Source of the DNA: Subdoligranulum variabile
GTDB taxonomy: Bacteria > Bacillota > Clostridia > Oscillospirales > Ruminococcaceae
NCBI GenBank assembly: GCA_003343905.1
Contig: QAKI01000065.1
Location: forward strand, 1 to 43,392
Direction: 5' to 3'
DNA: 43,392 bases
Positions within the stretch are counted from its first letter, which is position 1. The number at the start of each line of letters is the position of its first letter. Shown here in pieces: positions 1 through 6,320 of the stretch. Below the pieces are notes generated by a model. It saw nothing but the letters and a program-made list of their open reading frames with translations. It ran no database searches and was not told where the DNA came from. A program made the translations under genes and the position numbers.

Positions 1-2
1 CG

Positions 3-581
3 ATGAGAGTACTTGTCGCATGTGAAGAAAGCCAAACCGTCTGCAAGTCGTTCCGCTCGCTCGGGCACGAGGCCTACAGCTGCGACATCCAACCGTGCTC
101 AGGCGGACACCCTGAGTGGCATCTACAGGTGGATGCCTTGGAGATGCTTAAGATGCGGTGGGATATGATCATAGCTTTTCCACCCTGCACGGACCTTGCG
201 GCCAGCGGCGCGCGATACTTCGCGCAGAAAATAGCGGACGGGCGACAGCAAAGAAGTGTTGATTTTTTTATGAAGTTCGCAACCGCGAATTGTGATAAAA
301 TTGCCATTGAAAATCCTGTCGGGGTCATGTCAAGCAAATTCCGGAAGCCGGACCAAATCATTCAGCCGTGGCAGTTTGGACACGGAGAAACGAAGGCCAC
401 TTGCCTATGGCTGAAAGGGCTTTCAAAACTAATGCCGACGGAAATCGTAGAAGCCAGGGAGCCGCGTATCTGGAAAATGCCGCCCGGACCCGATCGCGCA
501 AGAATGAGAAGTAAGACCTACCCAGGGATCGCACGCGCTATGGCTTATCAATGGGGGTGTGGTAATGATGAGCAGAACTGA
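3..581 (+). CDS. Phage DNA cytosine-5 methyltransferase-like protein
   Basis: The 192-residue product resembles the short phage proteins annotated as DNA cytosine methyltransferases. Visible are an N-terminal MRVLVACEESQTV strand, a FPPC motif near residues 59-62 (the motif IV Pro-Cys that supplies the catalytic cysteine in C5 methylases) and an IENPVG motif near residue 102 that corresponds to the ENV motif. The likely role is methylation of phage DNA against host restriction. It is much shorter than a complete C5 methylase (usually over 300 residues) and I see no target-recognition domain, so activity is uncertain. It opens the window, and a start farther upstream cannot be excluded. Family call is fairly sure; activity is inference. 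Confidence 0.7.
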   Translation: MRVLVACEESQTVCKSFRSLGHEAYSCDIQPCSGGHPEWHLQVDALEMLKMRWDMIIAFPPCTDLAASGARYFAQKIADGRQQRSVDFFMKFATANCDKIAIENPVGVMSSKFRKPDQIIQPWQFGHGETKATCLWLKGLSKLMPTEIVEAREPRIWKMPPGPDRARMRSKTYPGIARAMAYQWGCGNDEQN

Positions 582-890
582 TGCAATCCGCCAACTCCAA
601 TCCCTGCGCCGCCAGGCCCAAGACCGTGCCCACCAGCGCCGGCCTGACTGTGATCGGCGGGAACAATGGGCAGGGCAAAACCTCTGTGCTGGACGCCATC
701 GCCTGGGCGCTGGGTGGGGATCGATACCGCCCCAGCGCCCCCACCCGGGACGGATCTGTAATCCCACCCAGGATCCGCCTGGAGCTTTCCAACGGGCTGG
801 TGGTGGAGCGGTCCGGCAAAAACTCCGCCTTGAAAGTGGCGGACCCCACCGGCCAAAGAGCTGGGCAGCAGCTGCCCATATGCCAACGAG
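568..890 (+). pseudogene. Remnant of an AAA ATPase (SbcC/RecF-like N terminus)
   Basis: The frame opened by the ATG at 581 encodes a clear P-loop ATPase start: GLTVIGGNNGQGKTSVLDAI (Walker A) followed by AWALGGDRYRP and, to about position 873, KNSALKVADPTGQRAGQQL. This is the first ~100 residues of the phage ATPases of SMC/SbcC type, whose full length is several hundred residues. Homology then stops and the frame reads nonsense to 1006. Upstream, MSRTDAIRQLQSLRRQ is readable in a different frame from the ATG at 568, as if another small gene had been fused on. That upstream frame ends with TGA overlapping the ATG of the next gene (ATGA, 891-894). I read this as a deletion scar; a short expressed P-loop protein is a less likely alternative. 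Confidence 0.55.
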
Positions 891-1214
891 ATGAACTGCA
901 CCCGTGCGGCGCTGACCGATTTGATAGTCGCCCTTCAGCGGCAGGACAAAAAGGCGCAATTGTGGGACGCGATTTTTCCCGCGATTCTGCAGTGTGCCAG
1001 CGGTGACAGTGGACTGCACATAAATCAACTATACGAGGTGTATATGCGCGGTACAAAATATACGGACGATCTTGTTTGCAGTATGTCGAAACTGTTAATT
1101 CGCGCTGCAGAATCCCATGTATATTCGCGCGATACAGCCTTGGTTTGCGAGACCGTAAAAATATTGGTTGGAGAGGTGTTCGAAAACTGCGGAAACCAGA
1201 AGGAGGAAGAATAA
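891..1214 (+). CDS. Hypothetical protein downstream of the ATPase scar
   Basis: Encodes 107 residues beginning MNCTRAALTDLIVALQRQD and ending in a charged NQKEEE tail. No domain is recognised; it looks mostly helical. There is no clear Shine-Dalgarno sequence before the ATG, but the ATG overlaps the stop of the upstream reading frame (ATGA), so translational coupling is possible. The reading frame is open upstream of the ATG into the ATPase scar, so the true gene may have lost its original start in the same rearrangement. Its stop overlaps the next start (TAATG at 1212-1216), as expected in a compact phage operon. Confidence 0.5.
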   Translation: MNCTRAALTDLIVALQRQDKKAQLWDAIFPAILQCASGDSGLHINQLYEVYMRGTKYTDDLVCSMSKLLIRAAESHVYSRDTALVCETVKILVGEVFENCGNQKEEE

Positions 1215-1417
1215 TGAATCCGGATATCATAAATCAACTAGACCAAATTAGGTCCCTGTGCAGCGGACTGCCCGAATGGGCGCTGAACTACATTATGAAA
1301 TATTCGCAAGCCTTGATCGCAAAAGCGCGTTCCGAACAGAAAGCCCGTGAGTACGCGCAAGTCATGTCCGCAAAAGCACGCGCGGACCAGAAAGCGGGGG
1401 CCGATGATGAAGCTTAA
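1214..1417 (+). CDS. Small hypothetical protein
   Basis: A 67-residue product (MNPDIINQLDQIRSLCSGLP... ending KAGADDEA). The start at 1214 is chosen because AGGAGG lies at 1201-1206 with good spacing; the frame is open farther upstream but without such a site. The second half (residues 25-65) is rich in Lys, Arg, Ala and Gln and repeats the pattern AKARSEQKA / AKARADQKA, so it is probably a helix or short coiled coil. It overlaps the following HTH gene by 14 nt. No function assigned. Confidence 0.6.
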   Translation: MNPDIINQLDQIRSLCSGLPEWALNYIMKYSQALIAKARSEQKAREYAQVMSAKARADQKAGADDEA

Positions 1418-1829
1418 TCCGGCAGCGCTGCATCAGGCCATGCAAGCCCGGGGGCTGACGCAGAGGATTCTCGCCGATTTGGCGGGACTATCCCAGCCGG
1501 GGATCTCCCAGTACCTGGCCGGGATCAGCTCCCCCGGCGATCCTGCACTGGATAAGCTGGCCACGGCACTGGGCGTGCCAGTCAGCGCCCTGTGCGAGGC
1601 CCCCGCGAAAGATCAGACTGTAGGCCACCTATCTGTGCAAGATGCTGCACGCTGTCTGGGCGTCTCCCCCACATTTGTACGGCGGGGACTGCAAACGGAC
1701 CGACTGGATATCGGTTGTGCGGTCCGGATCAAGATGAGGTGGCGATACTTTATCTCGTCAGATAAGCTCCGTGCAATGGCGGGAGACGAAAACTTTGAAA
1801 AATACATTCAGGAGGCAAATAAAAAATGA
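1404..1829 (+). CDS. XRE-family regulator fused to an excisionase-like HTH
   Basis: From the ATG at 1404 the product is 141 residues. Residues ~5-60 form a Cro/CI (HTH_3) domain: LHQAMQARGLTQRILADLAG, LSQPGISQYLAGISSPGDPA, LDKLATALGVPVSALCEAP. Residues ~70-110 (LSVQDAARCLGVSPTFVRRG) look like a second, MerR/excisionase-type helix-turn-helix. A DNA-binding role in regulating early phage genes is likely; the target is not visible. An alternative start lies at 1407 (second Met); a longer frame from 1347 lies inside the previous gene and has no RBS. It overlaps its neighbours on both sides (ATGA with the next gene), so it is cotranscribed with them. Confidence 0.75.
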   Translation: MMKLNPAALHQAMQARGLTQRILADLAGLSQPGISQYLAGISSPGDPALDKLATALGVPVSALCEAPAKDQTVGHLSVQDAARCLGVSPTFVRRGLQTDRLDIGCAVRIKMRWRYFISSDKLRAMAGDENFEKYIQEANKK

Positions 1830-2104
1830 ATGACCTTATGAAACTGACTGCGAAATGCGTCGGTGGGAAAACGTACTATGATCTGCACGGCAGTATCGAT
1901 TTCGTAATGCAGCTTATGGCGCACATGATCCCCGACCTGCTGCAGGAAGTTGCTGCAGTAGCCGACCGGGAGACTGAAGAGCGAGTGCATGATGAGATTT
2001 GCCGCAGACTGCTGAAAATCGCAGATGCAGGAGGCATGCAAGACGCAATGGCGCAAGTTGTGGGAGAGTGGATTGCAGAGTATATTTTTGGAGGCGAAAA
2101 ATAA
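1826..2104 (+). CDS. Hypothetical phage protein
   Basis: A 92-residue acidic, largely helical protein (MNDLMKLTAKCVGGKTYYDL... IAEYIFGGEK). No domain recognised. The ATG at 1826 is preceded by AGGAGG about 10 nt upstream and overlaps the stop of the HTH gene. Its own stop overlaps the next start (TAATG at 2102-2106). The position inside a run of overlapping small genes supports it being real. Confidence 0.6.
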   Translation: MNDLMKLTAKCVGGKTYYDLHGSIDFVMQLMAHMIPDLLQEVAAVADRETEERVHDEICRRLLKIADAGGMQDAMAQVVGEWIAEYIFGGEK

Positions 2105-2358
2105 TGACTAAAGAACTGATCTTGTATTACGCTTATAACGGCACAATCGAGCGACACGCCGCGCAGAACCACGACACAATTAGCAGTCTGGCCCGACGGT
2201 GGCATGTGGACCCAGACACGCTAAAGCATGCCATGTCCGGAAAGCCGGTCTGCGCGCGAACTGCCCGGAAAATCCAGGCACTGGTGTCGGCCGAAAACCC
2301 ATGCGATACAAACATTTTTTATCCGCGGGCCAGATCGAGGGTGGAGAACAATGAATAA
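2104..2358 (+). CDS. Small HTH-like protein
   Basis: Starting at the ATG at 2104 (with GGAGG about 12 nt upstream), the product is 84 residues. The middle part, TISSLARRWHVDPDTLKHAM followed by SGKPVCARTARKIQAL, has the pattern of a Cro/CI-type helix-turn-helix, so DNA binding is plausible. The C-terminal PRARSRVENNE tail is not conserved-looking. It overlaps the following methyltransferase gene by 8 nt. Function beyond possible DNA binding is unknown. Confidence 0.55.
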   Translation: MTKELILYYAYNGTIERHAAQNHDTISSLARRWHVDPDTLKHAMSGKPVCARTARKIQALVSAENPCDTNIFYPRARSRVENNE

Positions 2359-2824
2359 AGCATTACTCAGCAGTAAGAAAATGGATTACTGCACTCCACA
2401 ATGGCTGTTCGATGCCCTCAACGAGGAACTCAGTTTTGGGCTGGACGCCGCTGCCTCCGCAGATAATGCTAAGTGCAAAGAGTATTTCACGGAAAGCGAT
2501 AACGCGTTAACGCAAGATTGGGGCGGGCGCGGCGCGGTATTCTGCAACCCACCGTACGGGCGGCAAACAAGCGCATTCGTGGAAAAGGCGTACCGGGAGA
2601 GCCTGAAGGGAACTACGGTGGTACTGCTGATCCCTGCAAGAACAGATACACGGTATTTCCACGATTTCATACTTGGGAAAGCGGAAATCCGATTCATCCG
2701 TGGAAGATTGAAGTTCACAGACTCTGACGGCACTGCTTACCCGTCCGCGCCTTTCCCGTCTATGATTGTGGTATTCCGCGGAGCGAAAACACAAAATTCG
2801 AATGAAGGAGGGAATCAAGATTGA
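2351..2824 (+). CDS. Phage N6-adenine DNA methyltransferase (Dam-type)
   Basis: The 157-residue product begins MNKALLSSKKMDYCTPQWLF and contains CNPPYGR at about residues 64-70, the NPPY (DPPY-type) catalytic motif of N6-adenine methylases, followed by LIPARTDTRYFHDFI and an RGRLKF segment typical of the phage Dam family (PF05869). It methylates adenine in DNA using SAM, most likely to protect phage DNA. Length matches the family (about 150-180). It overlaps both neighbours. Together with the methylase at the start of the window and the SAM methyltransferase at 12.9 kb, the phage carries three methyltransferase-like genes. Confidence 0.85.
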   Translation: MNKALLSSKKMDYCTPQWLFDALNEELSFGLDAAASADNAKCKEYFTESDNALTQDWGGRGAVFCNPPYGRQTSAFVEKAYRESLKGTTVVLLIPARTDTRYFHDFILGKAEIRFIRGRLKFTDSDGTAYPSAPFPSMIVVFRGAKTQNSNEGGNQD

Positions 2825-3066
2825 AAAAGCATTACAAAATCTTAATGGGGCTCTACGAACGCATTGAAAATGTGTGGGTGAAGGACCCGATCTCCAGTAG
2901 CGTGCAGGTATCTGTCACCCGGCAGGAGCAGGAAGCCATGTGGCATGTGCTGCATCACGCAGATCTGAGCCGCAAAATCAGTCGCGCGGAGCTTGTCAAT
3001 CAAATACTTGTTAGCTGCTTGCTAGGTGTCGCTATCGCTGCATGCATCATCATCGCGGTGAGGTGA
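2821..3066 (+). CDS. Small membrane protein, TTG start
   Basis: An 81-residue product starting with TTG at 2821, supported by GAAGGAGGG just upstream (about 2803-2811). Residues 1-55 are soluble and charged (MKKHYKILMGLYERIENVWV, then a Gln/Glu-rich segment); residues ~60-80 (ILVSCLLGVAIAACIIIAVR) form a single C-terminal membrane span. This tail-anchored layout suggests an inner-membrane early phage protein. Its role is unknown; superinfection exclusion is one possibility, without direct evidence. Confidence 0.55.
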   Translation: MKKHYKILMGLYERIENVWVKDPISSSVQVSVTRQEQEAMWHVLHHADLSRKISRAELVNQILVSCLLGVAIAACIIIAVR

Positions 3067-3072
3067 TATCAT

Positions 3073-3393
3073 ATGGCAAAAACTGCAAAGTCCGAAACCA
3101 GTATTCCTGATTCCTTGCACAACTACTGGAGAAAAGGATATAAAGGCCCAAACAATGCATGGACGTGCTTTAGTGATTTTTACCACTGGGCATTGGATCA
3201 CGGATACGGCGTTGGCAGTTGGATCGTTACAAGAGATAAGCGCAAGCCTATCGGACCAGACAACTGCATCATAAAAAATCAGTACGTGCAAAAGGACCTC
3301 TTGGAGTCAATTATTAATTATGACAAGGCCTGTGCAAAATTGTGGAAAGCTCTGGGCCTGGAGGATCCGTGCGAAGCGGACCGGGCGATTTGA
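3073..3393 (+). CDS. Hypothetical protein resembling the HNH-associated phage motif
   Basis: A 106-residue product. The stretch FYHWALDHGYGVGSWIVTRD, followed by KRKPIGPDNCIIKNQ, resembles the W..G..x..(L/I)DR.DN.GPYSPENCRW pattern found at the end of many phage HNH-type proteins and AP2-associated homing endonucleases, but the HNH residues themselves are not visible. It may therefore be a nuclease relative lacking the catalytic core or a DNA-binding adaptor. Start at 3073 follows the previous stop closely, with GAGGTGA upstream. Confidence 0.55.
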   Translation: MAKTAKSETSIPDSLHNYWRKGYKGPNNAWTCFSDFYHWALDHGYGVGSWIVTRDKRKPIGPDNCIIKNQYVQKDLLESIINYDKACAKLWKALGLEDPCEADRAI

Positions 3394-3410
3394 GAAAGGA
3401 GGTGACAGCG

Positions 3411-3527
3411 ATGCACTACCGTATCTGCCCAGACTGTGGCGCACACCTGGACCCCGGAGAAATTTGTGATTGCCAGGGCGAAGAAAATGCCGCTGGCGGA
3501 GCTGCAACTCCGTCAACGGCTGAGTAA
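3411..3527 (+). CDS. Very small zinc-ribbon protein
   Basis: From the ATG at 3411, preceded by AAAGGAGGTGA (3396-3406), a 38-residue protein is encoded: MHYRICPDCGAHLDPGEICD followed by CQGEENAAGG. The CPxCG...GxICxC pattern gives four cysteines suited to one zinc ion. Proteins of this type are common small phage zinc fingers of unknown role. The consensus RBS is the main evidence that it is translated. Confidence 0.65.
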   Translation: MHYRICPDCGAHLDPGEICDCQGEENAAGGAATPSTAE

Positions 3528-3569
3528 AAAATCCCAAAAACATTATACCACAAAAGGAGGAAAAAGTCA

Positions 3570-3959
3570 ATGGACCTTACCATCAAAATTCAATTCTCGC
3601 CGGAAACCATCGACGCGATCAAGCCCCTATTGGAATGCCTGCTGGCCCCGGCTGTGCCAGTGCAGTGCGGTGGTGGCGTACTAGTGGAATCCGGCACAGA
3701 AACCGCCCCTGCCACCCCTGCTGCACCTGCTGCACCTGCCACCCCTGCTGCACCAGTGTCCGTACCGCTGGCCGCACCACCCAAGTTCACGTTTGACCAG
3801 CTGGCACAGGCAGGCGCGGGCCTGTGCCAGATCGCCGCGGGACAGGAAAAGGCACAAGCGGTACTTAAGCAGTTCAACATTCAGTCGCTTAAGGACTTGC
3901 CGGAACAGCGCTATGGTGAATTCGCCCTGGCGCTGCGGCAGGCTGGTGCAGCGTTATGA
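3570..3959 (+). CDS. Phage protein with Ala/Pro linker upstream of the recombination module
   Basis: A 129-residue protein in three parts: an N-terminal beta-like segment (MDLTIKIQFSPETIDAIKPL), a low-complexity Ala/Pro/Thr linker at about residues 45-68 (repeats of PAAPA and PATPA), and a C-terminal helical domain (FTFDQLAQAGAGLCQIAAGQ to the end). Similar proteins are found just before DUF2800 in clostridial phages, but no function is known to me. AAAGGAGGAAAAA precedes the ATG. Its stop overlaps the next ATG (ATGA at 3956-3959). Confidence 0.6.
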   Translation: MDLTIKIQFSPETIDAIKPLLECLLAPAVPVQCGGGVLVESGTETAPATPAAPAAPATPAAPVSVPLAAPPKFTFDQLAQAGAGLCQIAAGQEKAQAVLKQFNIQSLKDLPEQRYGEFALALRQAGAAL

Positions 3960-4132
3960 CGCTGCACCACGACTGCAGGCCTGTCGAGCCACAGTGCCTG
4001 TGCAACAGCTGCATGCATGATAAATACAGCAGTGATAAAGACACAAAGTGGTGCTGCACTCGTTGCGTCGGAAAGTGTCCGGTGCTAGAGTGCGAAAAAT
4101 ATAAACCTGAAAGGAAGAAAAACAGTGAGTGA
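3956..4132 (+). CDS. Small cysteine-rich protein
   Basis: A 58-residue frame translated from the ATG at 3956: CLCNSC, then WCCTRC, then KCPVLECEKYK, with at least nine cysteines in the clusters. It probably binds one or two zinc ions. The start forms ATGA with the preceding stop, and the end overlaps the GTG start of the next gene by 8 nt, the usual packing in this operon. The pattern CLCxxC...CC...CPxxEC is shared with the protein at 12619-12897, so the two may be distant paralogues. Confidence 0.6.
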   Translation: MTLHHDCRPVEPQCLCNSCMHDKYSSDKDTKWCCTRCVGKCPVLECEKYKPERKKNSE

Positions 4133-5303
4133 AGAAAAACGTGCTCATGCGCTGCTGCCAGCATCATCGGCGCATATTTGGTTACACTGTCCGCCCTCCG
4201 CCCGAATGGCGGAAAACATGCCGCAGGTGGACACGCCCTGGGCCGCAGAAGGCACACTTGCGCACGAACTTGCAGAGTGTAAAGCCCGAAAAAAGTTCTG
4301 CCCGCGGCCGGAGGATGACTACGCCGAAAAAATGCGAGAGATCCGCGCCAACCCGGCATATTCGCCGGAAATGGACGGATGCACGGATCTGTACATCCAA
4401 GCGATCGATGAGGAGTGCATGCGCTACTCCAGCAGGCCGCTAGTGGCGCTGGAGACCCGCGTGAACTACTGCAACATTGTGCCGGAAGGATTTGGCACAT
4501 CCGACTGCATCATTATCGGCGGCGACACGCTTACCATCATCGATTACAAGCATGGCAAGGGCGTGCCGGTATCGGCGATGGACAACCCCCAATTAAAGCT
4601 ATACGCCATCGGCGCACTCAATCAGTTCGACGCATTTTACGGAGACAGCATTAAGCATATACGCCTGAGGATTGTTCAACCACGTGTGAGCGACGAATTG
4701 AATGATTTTGAGATTACCGTACAAGACCTAATGCAATGGGGCAATTCCGTTGTCGTGCCCGCCGCCAATTTAGCGTACAATGGCGGCGGGGAATGCAACC
4801 GTGGCGACTGGTGTCGCTTTTGCAAGGCGCGGGCGGTCTGCCGCCCAACTGCGGCTAATTATTTAGCGTTGGACGCATTTAGGGCATTTTGCCAAAAAGA
4901 GCCCAATGAGCTATCCGATGACGAGATTGGGGATATCCTCACTCGGGCGGCAGGGCTGCAAGCGTGGGTAGCGTCCGTAGAAACGTACGCACTGCAAGCG
5001 TGCCTCGCGGGCAAGCACATCCCCGGGCACAAAGTTGTTGCAGGGCGGAGCGTCCGGGCGTGGACGGACCAAGATGCCGCATTTACGGCGCTGCAGGCTG
5101 CCGGGGTAGATCAAGCGCTGCTGTACGATCGCAAGCCATGCACGCTGACGGAGCTGGAAAAACGCCTGGGCAAGGCAAAATTTAAGGAGTTAGCGGGCCA
5201 GTATGTGCACAAGCCCACAGGAAAACCGATTTTGGCCCCGGCAGACGATCCACGGCCTGAGCTGATGGGCGTATCAGGGATGTTTGGTGATATGAATGGG
5301 TAA
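4125..5303 (+). CDS. DUF2800 protein, Cas4/RecB-like phage nuclease
   Basis: A 392-residue protein with GTG start. It matches the DUF2800 phage family (PF10926), related to PD-(D/E)XK nucleases of the RecB/Cas4 kind. Visible: N-terminal HALLPASSAHIWLHCPPSAR, AAEGTLAHELAE, the nuclease core with TLTIIDYKHGKGVPV near residues 137-150 (D...YKxGKG, the D-x-K element), and a C-terminal Cys cluster CNRGDWCRFCKARAVCRPTA near residues 224-243, the arrangement that holds an Fe-S cluster in Cas4/AddB-like enzymes. It probably works as a recombination exonuclease with the DUF2815 ssDNA-binding protein two genes downstream. Confidence 0.8.
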   Translation: MSEEKRAHALLPASSAHIWLHCPPSARMAENMPQVDTPWAAEGTLAHELAECKARKKFCPRPEDDYAEKMREIRANPAYSPEMDGCTDLYIQAIDEECMRYSSRPLVALETRVNYCNIVPEGFGTSDCIIIGGDTLTIIDYKHGKGVPVSAMDNPQLKLYAIGALNQFDAFYGDSIKHIRLRIVQPRVSDELNDFEITVQDLMQWGNSVVVPAANLAYNGGGECNRGDWCRFCKARAVCRPTAANYLALDAFRAFCQKEPNELSDDEIGDILTRAAGLQAWVASVETYALQACLAGKHIPGHKVVAGRSVRAWTDQDAAFTALQAAGVDQALLYDRKPCTLTELEKRLGKAKFKELAGQYVHKPTGKPILAPADDPRPELMGVSGMFGDMNG

Positions 5304-5679
5304 GCCAAAACTTAGGGTCCGTGCCAAAGAACTTTTCATGCGGGCTTACATAAAAGTGCACGTAGGAGGTTCAATTCCTGACACAGACATAGTTCTTACC
5401 AATGATAAATGCACAATACTACTACACCGTGTCGAATTGCAGCAACTTACCAAAACACAGGCGCGTAAAATCGCTAAATTCGGGTGGAAAAACCCAGATA
5501 ATAATGCAAACATGACAATGCTAATTGGTGAAGTGCAAGCCCAATTAGCAGAGATTGATGCAATACTAGCGAAATACGACGCGCCGCTAAAAACCACACA
5601 GAAACATCTACTAAATATTTGTGATGCATTTGCTGAGGAATACAACCGCATGAAAAAACTAAAGGAGAGTAAACAATGA
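5296..5679 (+). CDS. Hypothetical protein between DUF2800 and DUF2815
   Basis: Encodes 127 residues from the ATG at 5296 (MGKPKLRVRAKELFMRAYIK...). The last ~50 residues (LIGEVQAQLAEIDAILAKYD onward) are helical and may form a coiled coil. No family recognised. There is no good Shine-Dalgarno sequence; an internal ATG at 5338 (MRAYIKVHVGG) is an alternative start. The base composition is more AT-rich than the flanking genes, so it may be a recent insertion into a module that is usually DUF2800-DUF2815-polymerase. Confidence 0.55.
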   Translation: MGKPKLRVRAKELFMRAYIKVHVGGSIPDTDIVLTNDKCTILLHRVELQQLTKTQARKIAKFGWKNPDNNANMTMLIGEVQAQLAEIDAILAKYDAPLKTTQKHLLNICDAFAEEYNRMKKLKESKQ

Positions 5680-6317
5680 ACGCTAATACGATTACAATCG
5701 GAGAAGTTCGATTCTCTTACTGCAATTTATTCCAACCACGCGCAAATCAGCAGGGGCAGGAACCTAAATACTCCGTGACGATTTTGGTGCCAAAGTCCAA
5801 CGCCGCCGCCAAAGCTGCCATCGATGCAGCTATCCAAGCCGCCATCGATGCCGGGGTGGCAAAGTGCTGGAATGGCGTCCGCCCGCCGCAACCGTCTATC
5901 TGCGTCCACGACGGCGACGGTGTGCGGCCCAGTGATGGCATGCCATTTGGGGACGAATGCAAAGGCCACTGGGTGTTCACGGCGTCGTGCAAGGCGGAGC
6001 GCCCCCCGTACGTGGTGGACTCGAACATCCAGCCGATCCTGCAGCAGTCGGAAATCTATTCGGGCATGTACGGGCGCGTGAATGTAGCATTTTTCCCGTA
6101 CAATGCATCCGGAAAGAAGGGCATTGGCTGCGGGCTGAACGGGGTGCAAAAGCTTCGGGACGGCGAACCCCTGGGCGGCGGCGTGACTGCAGCAGAAGCT
6201 TTCGGATCGCCTGCCGCGGCTGACCCTGCGGCCGGTGGATGGGCCGCACCTGCACCCAACTGGGGCACTCCCGCAGCCCCCGCCGCCGAACCCGGATACA
6301 CTAATCCCTGGGGCTAA
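5676..6317 (+). CDS. DUF2815 phage ssDNA-binding protein
   Basis: A 213-residue protein of the DUF2815 family (PF10991), which includes the Enc34 phage ssDNA-binding protein. Visible signatures: TIGEVRFSYCNLFQPRA at the start, PKYSVTILVPKSNAAAK, WVFTASCKAERPPYVVD, EIYSGMYGRVNVAFFPYNAS and GIGCGLNGVQKL. The C terminus from about residue 178 is a low-complexity Ala/Pro/Gly tail ending NPWG, like the disordered tails of SSBs that contact partner proteins. It likely coats single-stranded phage DNA during replication and recombination, with the DUF2800 nuclease and PolA. Confidence 0.85.
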   Translation: MNANTITIGEVRFSYCNLFQPRANQQGQEPKYSVTILVPKSNAAAKAAIDAAIQAAIDAGVAKCWNGVRPPQPSICVHDGDGVRPSDGMPFGDECKGHWVFTASCKAERPPYVVDSNIQPILQQSEIYSGMYGRVNVAFFPYNASGKKGIGCGLNGVQKLRDGEPLGGGVTAAEAFGSPAAADPAAGGWAAPAPNWGTPAAPAAEPGYTNPWG

Positions 6318-6320
6318 GTT

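Noticed and set aside
429..1230. Long minus-strand frames of 199 and 230 codons
   Set aside because: Antisense to readable ATPase and methylase homology; Arg/Trp/Ser-rich shadow composition.
3690..3775. Tandem repeat CCTGCTGCACCTGCC-like units
   Set aside because: Explained by the Ala/Pro linker of the protein at 3570-3959.
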